A stretch of DNA of 64,000 nt from Mesorhizobium sp. (GCA_004020645.1 SAQL01000015.1:62001-126000), one strand, 5' to 3'. Counted from the first letter of the stretch, positions 8,972 through 16,080 are shown. The notes: generated from the sequence alone by a model not told the origin. Translations and numbers: made by a program.

Positions 8972-9397
8972 TTGGAATGGGATGGGAATGTTAGAATCGG
9001 ACCACTAGTGGCAAAAGGTATCGTCATCCGCGAAGCGCATTTCCCTGGCCGTGCGCCGATCGAGGCCTACGGCAATGGCGGGTTTCGTTTCGCCGACATG
9101 TCGCATCGCGGCTCGCTCCTGTGCCTGCCGTCGGGCATCTATGGCTGGGAGCCGGCCGATCCGCTGGCACTGACGGCGGCGGATTTCGCCAAGCTGCTCA
9201 ACGAGGCTGACAAGGTCGAGATCCTGCTGGTCGGCGCCGGCAAGGATCTCCGGCCGTTGCCGGCGGCGCTGCGTACTGCGCTGAAGGCGGTGGGCATTGC
9301 GGCCGATCCGATGTCGACAGGCGCGGCCGTGCGGACCTACAATGTTCTTCTGGCGGAAAACCGTGCGGTGGCCGCTGCACTGATTGCCGTCGAGTGA
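8972..9397 (+). CDS. Mth938/DUF498 domain protein, NDUFAF3-like
   Basis: Small soluble protein of the Mth938 fold, 141 aa from ATG 8972. A GTG at 9008 (giving VAKGIVIREAHFPG) is an alternative start and may be better, as conserved sequence begins there; neither has a strong ribosome site. Typical family features are AYGNGGFRFADMSHRGSLLCLPSGIYGW and VEILLVGAGKDLRPLP. The mitochondrial relative NDUFAF3 helps assemble complex I, and bacterial homologues often sit beside secDF, as here. A role in membrane complex assembly is inferred from that. Confidence 0.85.
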   Translation: MEWDGNVRIGPLVAKGIVIREAHFPGRAPIEAYGNGGFRFADMSHRGSLLCLPSGIYGWEPADPLALTAADFAKLLNEADKVEILLVGAGKDLRPLPAALRTALKAVGIAADPMSTGAAVRTYNVLLAENRAVAAALIAVE

Positions 9398-9398
9398 C

Positions 9399-10250
9399 GT
9401 GAGCGAAAACGCCAAAATCGTCATGGAAACGGTGCGAGCTGCCGACCATGACCGCTATGTTTGCGCGCTCTACGCGCCTGAGGACAAGCGTGACGCACTT
9501 TTTTCGCTCTATGCCTTCAATGCGGAGATATCAGGCATTCGCGACCGTATCCGCGAGGCGCTACCCGGCGAGGTGCGGCTGCAATGGTGGCGCGATGTCA
9601 TCGCAACCGAGTACAGTGGAGACGGGGTCGGCCATCCTGTCGCGGACGCGCTAAAGGCTACGATTTCCGCCCACCACCTGCCGATACCCGCCTTCGAGAA
9701 CATGCTCGAAGCCCGCGTTTTCGATCTCTATGACGACCCTATGCCGTCGCGCACCGACCTGGAAGGCTATTGCGGCGAGACCGCAGCGGCGCTCATCCAG
9801 CTTGCAGCGATGGTGCTCGATCCCGTCGCAGCACCGCGGTTTGCTGAACTTGCGGGCAGGGCAGGTTGCGCACAAGCGATGACCGGTTTTTTGCTGCTGC
9901 TGCCATTGCACCGCAAGCGCGGGCAGTGCTTTGTCCCGACCGACATTCTTGCCGCGGCAGGATCATCGCCGGAAGAGTTCGTTACAGGCGATGGCGGGCC
10001 GGGCGCAGAACGCGCTGTCGCGGCGATGATCGCGCTGGCGCAAGAACATCTTGCCGCTTTCGAAAGCGGCGCATCGGCGTTGCCGGTTTCGCTGCGACCG
10101 GCATTTCTGCCGCTGGCCTTGTCGCGCGCCTATCTCGGAAAGATCGAAGGCTCTCGTCAGTCACCTTTGAACGGCGTGGCTCGGCTCTCGGCCTGGCGCC
10201 GGCATTGGCTGCTGTTGCGTCGCGCAATGCGAGGCTGGCCGGACGCCTGA
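9399..10250 (+). CDS. Phytoene/squalene synthase-like protein, NDUFAF6-like
   Basis: Protein of the isoprenoid synthase fold, about 283 aa from GTG 9399, one base past the stop of the preceding gene; TTG 9384 is a less likely start. The region that should hold the first catalytic Asp-rich motif reads YAFNAEISGIRDRI and the second reads YCGETAAALIQLA, so neither DxxxD site is intact. This argues against true phytoene or squalene synthase activity and fits NDUFAF6, a complex I assembly factor of this fold. It is tightly linked to the NDUFAF3-like gene and secDF. Its 3' end overlaps the convergent ParD-like gene by 94 bases. Confidence 0.85.
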   Translation: MSENAKIVMETVRAADHDRYVCALYAPEDKRDALFSLYAFNAEISGIRDRIREALPGEVRLQWWRDVIATEYSGDGVGHPVADALKATISAHHLPIPAFENMLEARVFDLYDDPMPSRTDLEGYCGETAAALIQLAAMVLDPVAAPRFAELAGRAGCAQAMTGFLLLLPLHRKRGQCFVPTDILAAAGSSPEEFVTGDGGPGAERAVAAMIALAQEHLAAFESGASALPVSLRPAFLPLALSRAYLGKIEGSRQSPLNGVARLSAWRRHWLLLRRAMRGWPDA

Positions 10251-10630
10251 AAGCTGCCAAGTATGAAGGAATCCGGGGGGAACGGAATGCCGGAATTGTC
10301 ACCGCGATCGTTGAGCTGGGCATGGAACTGTTCATCATGATGGATCGCTCGATCCACCATGTCTCGCGCGAGTTGCGAAATCCGGCTCTTTACCCTGTCG
10401 ATTGCCTCTTCGAGCGGAACAGCGGGCCTTGTGTCCTTGATCGATGCCTTCACACGCGCCCTGATCGACGCCATGCGCTCGGCATGTTCTTTCTCTTCGC
10501 GTTGGAAGGCGCGAAGTGCTGCGCGGATGACCTCGCTCGCCGATCCGAAGGAGCCATCCTCGACTTTTTCGCGGATCATACGCGCCATGGCGGGCGTGAC
10601 AGTAACTGACAGTTTCTCGGCGGACTCCAT
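10157..10630 (-). CDS. ParD-like ribbon-helix-helix antitoxin, no toxin seen
   Basis: The first 60 or so residues match type II antitoxins of the ParD/CopG kind: LSVTVTPAMARMIREKVEDG then FGSASEVIRAALRAFQRE. The protein is 157 aa, well over the usual 80-100; the last 60-70 residues are not family-like and are read antisense to the 3' end of the synthase-like gene, so the frame may have lost its normal stop. AGGAG sits 7-11 bases before the ATG. No ParE gene is adjacent on either side, so this is an orphan. A 29-bp near-perfect palindrome just upstream may be its operator. Confidence 0.75.
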   Translation of the reverse strand: MESAEKLSVTVTPAMARMIREKVEDGSFGSASEVIRAALRAFQREEKEHAERMASIRARVKASIKDTRPAVPLEEAIDRVKSRISQLARDMVDRAIHHDEQFHAQLNDRGDNSGIPFPPDSFILGSFQASGQPRIARRNSSQCRRQAESRATPFKGD

Positions 10631-10647
10631 GGCATTGCTCCTGTGGT

Positions 10648-10676
10648 GGGAGAGTAGGATAATATCCTACTCTCCC
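10648..10676 (-). promoter_or_regulatory. Palindrome, possible antitoxin operator
   Basis: Perfect 13-bp arms GGGAGAGTAGGAT / ATCCTACTCTCCC around a 3-base centre, 18 bases upstream of the ParD-like ATG. ParD-type proteins usually repress their own promoter through such sites, and the TAGGATAATATCC core could also hold a -10 element. It could instead be a weak terminator for trmFO, but no T-run follows. Confidence 0.5.
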
Positions 10677-10708
10677 TGTCGACCGATCGACAAGAACAGA
10701 CAGGCGGA

Positions 10709-12121
10709 CTATTTCGCCGCTTCCGTCGCCGGTGATGCAAGTCCCAGCCATTCGCGGCAGTCGGCCAGTGCGCGTGACGTCACCGCACGCCGCTTGGCGA
10801 TGGTCTTGTCCTTGCCGCGCAGGCGCTTTCCCTCGGCTTTCGGCGCTTCCACAGGGGGAAACAGGCCGAAATTGATGTTCATCGGCTGGAAGGAGCGCTT
10901 TCCCGGCTCGTCGTCGGAAACGATGTGACCGCCGGTAATATGGTTGAGCAGCGCCCCAAAAGCTGTGGTCATCGGCGGCAGCGCCGGCGCGTGGCCCAAC
11001 CGCTCGGCGGCGGCAAAGCGCCCGGCAAGCAGGCCGATGGCGGCACTTTCGACATAGCCTTCGCAGCCGGTGATCTGACCGGCGAAGCGCAGGCCGGGCC
11101 GCGACTTCAGCTGCAGCGATTGGTCAAGCAGCGTCGGCGAATTGATATAGGTGTTGCGATGCAGGCCGCCGAGGCGGGCAAACTCGGCGTTTTCGAGGCC
11201 CGGGACGGTGCGGAACACGCGCACCTGCTCGGCGTGCTTCAGCTTGGTCTGAAAGCCGACCATGTTGTAGAGCGTGCCTAGCGCATTGTCCTGTCGCAGC
11301 TGCACGACGGCATAGGCCTTCACCGATGGATTGTGCGCATTGGTAAGCCCCATCGGCTTCATCGGCCCATGGCGCAGCGTCTCGACGCCGCGCTCGGCCA
11401 TGATCTCGACCGGCAGACAGCCGTCGAAATAGGGCGTGCCTTCCCATTGCTTGAATTCAGTTTTCTGACCGTCGACAAGCGCCTGCACGAAGGCAAGGTA
11501 CTGATCCTTATCCATCGGACAGTTGATGTAATCCTTGCCGGTGCCGCCAGGCCCGACCTTGTCGTAGCGCGACTGGAACCAGCAAATGTCCATGTCGATC
11601 GTGTCGAAATGGACGATCGGCGCGATGGCGTCGAAGAAGGCGAGCGCATCGGCGCCGGTCACTTCCGCGATCGATTGGGCGAGGCCAGGTGAGGTCAGTG
11701 GACCGGTGGCGATGATCGCCTGGTCCCAGTCCGCCGGCGGCAGGCCGGGCACTTCCTCGCGCTGGATGGTGATGAGCGGGTGCGCTTCGAGCTTTTTGGT
11801 CACTGCTTCGGAAAATCCGTCGCGGTCGACGGCCAGCGCACCGCCGGCGGGCACCTGGTTGGCATCGCCAGCGCTCATGATCAGCGAACCGGCCAGCCGC
11901 ATTTCGGCGTGCAGCAGGCCGACGGCGTTGGTTTGCGCATCGTCGGAGCGGAAGGAATTGGAACAGACGAGCTCGGCCAGCCCATTCGTCTTGTGCGCAT
12001 CGGTGCCGCGGACGGGACGCATTTCATGCAGGACAACGGGAACGCCGGCCTCGGCCGCCTGCCAAGCGGCTTCGGAGCCGGCGAGACCGCCGCCGATGAC
12101 GTGAATGGGATTCTTGCTCAT
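10709..12121 (-). CDS. trmFO: tRNA (uracil-54-C5)-methyltransferase TrmFO
   Basis: Folate- and FAD-dependent enzyme that makes ribothymidine at position 54 of tRNA; 470 aa from the ATG at 12121 (a TTG 12 codons upstream is less likely). The FAD-binding motif HVIGGGLAGSEAAWQ is at the very N-terminus. Family stretches include NGLAELVCSNSFRSD with a conserved Cys, YINCPMDKDQY and CEGYVESAAIGLLAGR. TrmFO replaces TrmA in many alphaproteobacteria. Monocistronic, divergent from the secreted protein gene. Confidence 0.96.
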   Translation of the reverse strand: MSKNPIHVIGGGLAGSEAAWQAAEAGVPVVLHEMRPVRGTDAHKTNGLAELVCSNSFRSDDAQTNAVGLLHAEMRLAGSLIMSAGDANQVPAGGALAVDRDGFSEAVTKKLEAHPLITIQREEVPGLPPADWDQAIIATGPLTSPGLAQSIAEVTGADALAFFDAIAPIVHFDTIDMDICWFQSRYDKVGPGGTGKDYINCPMDKDQYLAFVQALVDGQKTEFKQWEGTPYFDGCLPVEIMAERGVETLRHGPMKPMGLTNAHNPSVKAYAVVQLRQDNALGTLYNMVGFQTKLKHAEQVRVFRTVPGLENAEFARLGGLHRNTYINSPTLLDQSLQLKSRPGLRFAGQITGCEGYVESAAIGLLAGRFAAAERLGHAPALPPMTTAFGALLNHITGGHIVSDDEPGKRSFQPMNINFGLFPPVEAPKAEGKRLRGKDKTIAKRRAVTSRALADCREWLGLASPATEAAK

Positions 12122-12214
12122 GAGGGCCGAAATAGTCGCTTGTAGCTGCGATTGCAATTGCCCCGGTTAGCGGCGCTGTTGCCGCCAAGTGCTGCAATCG
12201 TCTACTGTCGGAGA

Positions 12215-12823
12215 ATGGACGGGAGTCTCGGGATCTTTGCCAGAGCGACCTTTCTGACAGTCGTGATCGCCATGGGCGGATCAGCGGCCGCCGGCGAACT
12301 GGCCGCGACGGCTTCTAAGCGGATCCCCATATGCCACGGCTACAGTTGCAACTATCGCACGATGCTGGCGCTTGGCCCCGGTGACGGCGCGCGTTTCCGC
12401 TCTATCCTGCGTGCGGGTGCGGGTTCGCCCCAAGCCGAGCGCTCCGCTATTTCGAAGGCTGTCCGCTATTTCGAGCAGCGCATTTTCCGGGCCACTGGCG
12501 TTCGCGATCTGCCGCAATCGGAATTCGGTGCATCGCGCATCAGGGGCCAGATGGATTGTGTCGACGAATCGACCAATACGCATGCGCTGCTGGTCTATCT
12601 TGCCGAGCGAAAACTGCTCAGGTTTCATAAGGTCGAGGACAAGGCTTCGCGAGGCCTGTTTGTCGACGGACGCTATCCCCATTGGACAGCGGTGATCAGC
12701 GACCGCGGGGGCACCGAATGGGTGGTGGACACCTGGTATGCGCCGATGGGCGGCGCACCGGACATTTTTCCGTTGAGCCAGTGGAAGAAACGGGGCGTTC
12801 TGGAAAGCGGTGCGCTGGACTGA
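12215..12823 (+). CDS. Secreted protein with possible Cys-His-Asp catalytic triad
   Basis: Unnamed exported protein of 202 aa. The N-terminus (ARATFLTVVIAMGGSAAAGE) is a signal peptide. The mature part has a Cys pair in ICHGYSC (Cys40, Cys45) and then, in transglutaminase/papain-like order, Cys115 in QMDCVDESTNT, His156 in YPHWTAVISD and Asp172 in WVVDTWY. That order and spacing suggest a cysteine peptidase or transglutaminase-like fold, which is my inference. A TTG at 12152 would give 21 more residues, but the ATG at 12215 gives a clean signal peptide. The sRNA array lies just downstream on the opposite strand. Confidence 0.75.
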   Translation: MDGSLGIFARATFLTVVIAMGGSAAAGELAATASKRIPICHGYSCNYRTMLALGPGDGARFRSILRAGAGSPQAERSAISKAVRYFEQRIFRATGVRDLPQSEFGASRIRGQMDCVDESTNTHALLVYLAERKLLRFHKVEDKASRGLFVDGRYPHWTAVISDRGGTEWVVDTWYAPMGGAPDIFPLSQWKKRGVLESGALD

Positions 12824-12877
12824 CAGGGACATGCCGCCAAAACGGCTCCCAGAGCGCCTTGACCCTGAAAAACAACA

Positions 12878-12986
12878 ACACCCGCCGGGGGAGGAGGTCC
12901 GGCGGGTGTCGTTTTGCTGGTCGATCCTCGGGAGGAGGTGAAGATCGACCGTATTCGTCATCGCCGGGGAGGAGGTCGGCTTTGAC
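12878..12986 (-). ncRNA. Cuckoo-type sRNA, distal copy (three CCUCCUCCC loops)
   Basis: Read on the minus strand, three hairpins follow each other: 12986-12957 (weak stem GTCA/TGAC plus GCCG/CGGC), 12950-12919 (GGTCGATC / GATCGACC) and 12909-12878 (11-bp stem ACACCCGCCGG / CCGGCGGGTGT). Each loop holds ACCTCCTCCC, an anti-Shine-Dalgarno-like sequence. The last stem is followed by TTGTTGTTTTT, a terminator. Hairpins with CYUCCUCCC loops define the alphaproteobacterial cuckoo RNAs (CcsR type), usually tandem and downstream of DUF1127 genes, as here. Known members have two such loops; this unit has three. Confidence 0.82.
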
Positions 12987-13070
12987 GAAATTCCTTTCGC
13001 CTGATGAACGGGGGGCGAAACCCCTGACGAAATTTGGTTCGCCCCTGGGACGAAATTCGTTTCGCCCTTG
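12983..13070. repeat. Short repeats between the two sRNA units
   Basis: Three related copies of GACGAAATT-NN(N)-TTCGCC occur at about 12984-13001, 13026-13043 and 13049-13066; each is itself a loose palindrome (GGCGAAA / TTTCGTC on the other strand). A similar partial copy (GGCGAAATTCC) borders the proximal unit at 13184-13194. They may be processing or pairing elements, or duplication debris. Confidence 0.6.
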
Positions 13071-13078
13071 GGAAACAA

Positions 13079-13184
13079 CGCCCGCCGCGGGAGGAGGTGC
13101 GGCGGGCGCCGTTTTTGTGGTCAACCCTCGGGAGGAGGTGAAGGCTGACCGTATTCGTCAGGGTCGGGGAGGAGGTCGACCCTG
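13079..13184 (-). ncRNA. Cuckoo-type sRNA, proximal copy (three CCUCCUCCC loops)
   Basis: Read on the minus strand: hairpin 13184-13159 (CAGGGTCG / CGACCCTG), hairpin 13150-13119 (GGTCA / TGACC with inner pairs) and GC-rich hairpin 13108-13079 (CGCCCGCCGC / GCGGCGGGCG) followed by TTGTTT, a likely terminator. All three loops carry ACCTCCTCCC. The first hairpin begins 14 bases after the stop of the DUF1127 gene at 13199, so the RNA is probably cut from the 3' UTR of the DUF1127 transcript, as reported for CcsR RNAs in Rhodobacter. Hairpin order and spacers (GACGAATACGGTC) match the distal copy, so the two arose by duplication. Confidence 0.85.
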
Positions 13185-13198
13185 GCGAAATTCCTTAA

Positions 13199-13339
13199 CT
13201 AGATCGCCTTGCGGGCGATGCTCTTGATCTCTTCGCGGACGATGCCGAGATCATGCAGCTGGCGGTTCGAAAGGCGACCCAGCTCGGTAACCGTCGAGCG
13301 ATAAACGCGCCAGTTACGATAGTTGCGGATCAGGTTCAT
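13199..13339 (-). CDS. DUF1127 small protein (distal)
   Basis: Arg-rich protein of 46 aa: MNLIRNYRNWRVYRSTVTEL then GRLSNRQLHDLGIVREEI and IARKAI. The DUF1127 hallmarks RxTxxEL.RLS and L.DLGI are clear. It is a paralogue of the next gene upstream, with 54 bases between them containing a small hairpin (13369-13386, CGGACC / GGTCCG). DUF1127 proteins in alphaproteobacteria are linked to stress responses and RNA metabolism. It directly precedes the cuckoo-type sRNA array and is probably on the same transcript. Confidence 0.9.
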   Translation of the reverse strand: MNLIRNYRNWRVYRSTVTELGRLSNRQLHDLGIVREEIKSIARKAI

Positions 13340-13393
13340 TGTCGTTCTCTTTTCAAGTCAAACTGGTTCGGACCATTTGCGGTCCGAAGAGGA

Positions 13394-13534
13394 TTAGACC
13401 GCCTTGCGGGCGACGTAGTGGATGTCGCTGCGGCTGATGCCGAGGTCGGTCAGTTCGCGGGTGCTCAGGCGGCTCAGCTCGGAAACGGTGTCCCGGTAGC
13501 GGCGCCAGTTGCGGTAGTTGCGGATCAGGTTCAT
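13394..13534 (-). CDS. DUF1127 small protein (proximal)
   Basis: 46 aa: MNLIRNYRNWRRYRDTVSEL, then SRLSTRELTDLGISRSDI and HYVARKAV. It has the same first ten residues and length as the paralogue downstream, so the pair arose by duplication. An in-frame start 40 codons upstream exists, but only this one gives the family N-terminus. A likely promoter with a LysR-type box lies 56-126 bases upstream of the start. Confidence 0.92.
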   Translation of the reverse strand: MNLIRNYRNWRRYRDTVSELSRLSTRELTDLGISRSDIHYVARKAV

Positions 13535-13589
13535 GGTATTTCTCGTTTCGTCTTTCTTCCGGATCATTCCGTCTTTGTGTACGCCCTGA

Positions 13590-13660
13590 AGATAGGTGGG
13601 GTCATATCGATTTAAAAGCGCTATTGGTGCATGGCAGCAATGCAAATTGTGCAATGCACC
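13590..13660 (-). promoter_or_regulatory. DUF1127/sRNA promoter with LysR-type operator
   Basis: On the minus strand: -35-like CTTTTA (13618-13613), 17-base spacer and -10-like CTATCT (13595-13590), placing the start near 13582. Upstream is the T-N11-A palindrome TGCACAATTTGCA (13653-13641), centred near -65, the usual recognition position of LysR-type activators, within a longer inverted repeat GGTGCAT / ATGCACC (13626-13660). In Brucella and Agrobacterium the LysR regulator VtlR activates DUF1127 genes; a similar regulator here is inferred. Confidence 0.55.
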
Positions 13661-13770
13661 ATCGCCGCCAAATCACGTCTTCGACATAGATAGGCCCGAA
13701 TCGGAAAATGCCGTAGCGTCAACGGTTTGGCCGGATCGGCTGAAAAAAGAGCAAGCTGGGGGAGAAAGGC

Positions 13771-14868
13771 ATGGCGAACTATTCGTCACGCGTCAGGACC
13801 GATATCGCACGATGGCTGCAGGCTGACCTGATCGACGTCTCGACGGCCGACGTGCTGACGCGCGACGTCGAGGCCAATGAGCGCAAATCACTGAGCTTCG
13901 GCTCGATCCTGGCGATGATGGCGGCGCTGCTTTTTGGTGCGGCCGTCCTTATCTTCGTCGCCGCCAATTGGGAAGCCATCCCGCGGCTGGCGCGGGTGGC
14001 GGCGCTCTTCGCCATCATCCTCGCCGGCTATGTCGGCGGCGGGGCGCTGAAGACACGCGACCATGCTGCTATCGGCGAGGCACTCTGGATTATCGCCGCG
14101 GCGGCATTCGGCGGATCGATCGCGCTGATCGGCCAGATGTATCATTTATCCGGCGACGAAACATCGGCCTTGATCACCTGGGGCGCTGGCACGGCCTTGG
14201 CGGCGGTTGCGCTGCGCTCGAACCCGCTGACCGTCGCTTCTGTCGGCATTGCCGACGCATGGCTGTTCCTGAGGGGGTTCGACTATTTCGGGCACGCGGA
14301 ATTTCCGCATCTCTTCGTCGTCGTGGCGAGCGTGTTGTTCGCCATTTCGTTCTGGACCCGCAGCCAGGCGGCTCGGCACCTGATCATCCTGTCGGTCATT
14401 TTTTATCTCGTGCTGTTGTTTACGGAACACGAAACGCTGCAGGTCGCAGTCCCGCTCATTGTCGTGTCGACGCTGCTTTTCGCGGCTGCGATCTTCGCTG
14501 CCGGGCCCGTCGACCGGATATTGCAGCTTGGCGGCCGTCTGCCCTTACACGCGCTGATCGGATTTCTCAGCGGTCTGGCGATGGTGCAGTTCGAACTAGC
14601 CGGTGAGAGCAACAACAGCGCCTTCGGCATTGCCTCGGCCGTTGCGCTTGCCGGCATTGTCGCGGCGATTGTGCTGGGAGGCCGCGAGAGCAGGGGCTTG
14701 CGCTGGGTTGCCTATGCCGGCTTCGCCTTCGAACTCGCCATCATCTATGTGGTGATGCTGCAGTCGATGCTCGACACAGCAGGCTTCTTCCTTGCAGCCG
14801 CTGTGCTTCTTGGCCTGCTTGCCCTCGTCATCCTCCGCGTGGAAAAGCGCATGAGGGCTCGAGCGTAG
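13771..14868 (+). CDS. DUF2157 domain membrane protein
   Basis: Integral membrane protein of 365 aa with a soluble N-terminus (MANYSSRVRTDIARWLQADL, the DUF2157 start) and about ten hydrophobic segments. GGGGAGAAAGGC precedes the ATG. Function unknown. It is followed 13 bases after its stop by the GDYXXLXY-domain gene, a pairing found in many bacteria, so the two probably act together. Confidence 0.88.
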   Translation: MANYSSRVRTDIARWLQADLIDVSTADVLTRDVEANERKSLSFGSILAMMAALLFGAAVLIFVAANWEAIPRLARVAALFAIILAGYVGGGALKTRDHAAIGEALWIIAAAAFGGSIALIGQMYHLSGDETSALITWGAGTALAAVALRSNPLTVASVGIADAWLFLRGFDYFGHAEFPHLFVVVASVLFAISFWTRSQAARHLIILSVIFYLVLLFTEHETLQVAVPLIVVSTLLFAAAIFAAGPVDRILQLGGRLPLHALIGFLSGLAMVQFELAGESNNSAFGIASAVALAGIVAAIVLGGRESRGLRWVAYAGFAFELAIIYVVMLQSMLDTAGFFLAAAVLLGLLALVILRVEKRMRARA

Positions 14869-14881
14869 AAGGAGCGGCGGC

Positions 14882-15463
14882 ATGATGACCGGTAAAAGAC
14901 TGATCATTTCGGCGGTGGCGCTGGCGCTTGTCCAGATCGGCTTCCTGAGCTGGATCATCGCCGGCCGGGCGGCGATCCTGCGCGACGGCAGGCAAGTGCT
15001 GCTGAGGGTCGAACCGATCGATCCGCGCGATCTCCTGCGCGGCGACTACATTTTGCTCAGCTACGACATTTCGCGCATACCGGTGAAGCTCATCGCCAAC
15101 ATTCCGGCCGGCAAGCTCACCAGCGACGACACGCCGATCGTGGTGAGGCTGAAGCAGGGCGCCGACGGCTATTGGGAGGCGACCGCGGCCTGGTTCGGGC
15201 AAGCGCCTGCGCCGGCAGCATCCGACGAAGCCGATATCGTCGGGCATGTGGCTGAGGGGTGGGATCTCAGCGTAGCCACGACGATCGCGCCGAATTACGG
15301 TATTGAACGCTTCTATCTGCCGGAAGGCGAGGGGATGGCGATCCAGAACGACATGCGGGTGCGGCCATTCGGCATCCGCGTCGCAATCGCAGCCGATGGC
15401 GCCGCGCAGATCAAGGCGCTGATGGACGGCGACAAGACGTTGTTCGAGGAACCGCTTTATTAG
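14882..15463 (+). CDS. GDYXXLXY domain membrane-anchored protein
   Basis: 193 aa with one N-terminal membrane helix (LIISAVALALVQIGFLSWII) and an extracytoplasmic domain holding the name motif GDYILLSY, preceded by DPRDLLR. Biochemical role unknown. It begins directly after the DUF2157 gene (AAGGAGCGGCGGC before the ATG), so both form an operon. Confidence 0.88.
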   Translation: MMTGKRLIISAVALALVQIGFLSWIIAGRAAILRDGRQVLLRVEPIDPRDLLRGDYILLSYDISRIPVKLIANIPAGKLTSDDTPIVVRLKQGADGYWEATAAWFGQAPAPAASDEADIVGHVAEGWDLSVATTIAPNYGIERFYLPEGEGMAIQNDMRVRPFGIRVAIAADGAAQIKALMDGDKTLFEEPLY

Positions 15464-15568
15464 AATTGGAAGCGTGGCCGGCCGGTCAGCGTCAACTTCC
15501 ATGTGCTGCCGGCAGCGAGAGACACGGAAGCGGAAGGCGGCTTGGAGTTACACGATGCCCAATGGTGG

Positions 15569-15700
15569 CTAGGACCAGAACGGCCCGAGCACGAATATGG
15601 CCATGAGTGCAATAAAAAGCACAGCGATGATCACGGCGCCCCACATGAGGACGTTTCTGGTGCCGCGTTGCTCTTCCTCGCGAGATAGGTCTTTAGCCAT
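15569..15700 (-). CDS. Small single-helix membrane protein
   Basis: A 43-aa frame: a charged start MAKDLSREEEQRGTRN, then one membrane helix (VLMWGAVIIAVLFIALMAIF) and a short end LGPFWS. AAGGA sits at a suitable distance before the ATG. The charged-then-hydrophobic make-up argues for a real gene, but I recognise no family. It is transcribed away from tRNA-Leu and converges with the GDYXXLXY gene. Confidence 0.55.
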   Translation of the reverse strand: MAKDLSREEEQRGTRNVLMWGAVIIAVLFIALMAIFVLGPFWS

Positions 15701-15869
15701 CGCACGGATCCTTTTGTGAAGGTCGATGACTCAGCAACGTGTCTTGCCAAAGCTGGTTCCCGGCAGCCATCTCGAGCAGGATCAGCTTTCAGGGGGGCCT
15801 CTTGATGCCCTGCCGAGCAGGTCGCCACCCAAGGGAACCCAGCGTTTCCAGGCTTTCTGGTGAAAAACC

Positions 15870-15954
15870 TGGTGCGGATGAAGGGACTCGAACCCCCACG
15901 CCTTTCGGCACTGGAACCTAAATCCAGGGCGTCTACCAATTCCGCCACATCCGC
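15870..15954 (-). tRNA. tRNA-Leu (anticodon UAG)
   Basis: 85 bases including encoded CCA. The acceptor begins GCGGATG and ends CATCCGC-A-CCA; the anticodon arm is CTGGA-TTTAGGT-TCCAG, giving UAG, which reads CUN codons; the long variable arm and GGTTCGAGTCC T arm are those of tRNA-Leu. Confidence 0.95.
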
Positions 15955-16019
15955 GTCGCCCGGCAATCCCATGTAGTCATCATTCTGTCAATGTCGCGGT
16001 CAAAATAGGGGCCGTTCGC

Positions 16020-16068
16020 CGGCGCATGATCCCGAAAATCGAAAAATCGTTTTTCGGGAGCATGCGCC
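16020..16068. repeat. Rhizobial palindromic repeat, GCATGATC type
   Basis: Inverted repeat GGCGCATG / CATGCGCC enclosing CCCGAAAA / TTTTCGGG around AATCGAAAAATCG, the same general type as the repeat at 5482-5537. It lies upstream of tig. Confidence 0.8.
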
Positions 16069-16080
16069 AAAATCAAGGTG

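Noticed and set aside
12870..13190. CRISPR-like array of repeats with GGGAGGAGGT
   Set aside because: The conserved part is only ten bases and always in a hairpin loop, spacing is uneven and no cas genes are near; cuckoo-type sRNAs explain it better.
13253..13615. Plus-strand frame of 120 codons over the DUF1127 genes
   Set aside because: Antisense to two clear DUF1127 paralogues with matching lengths and starts.
15631..15972. Minus-strand frame with ADVAELVDALDLGSSAERRG
   Set aside because: This peptide is the familiar false translation of a tRNA-Leu gene.
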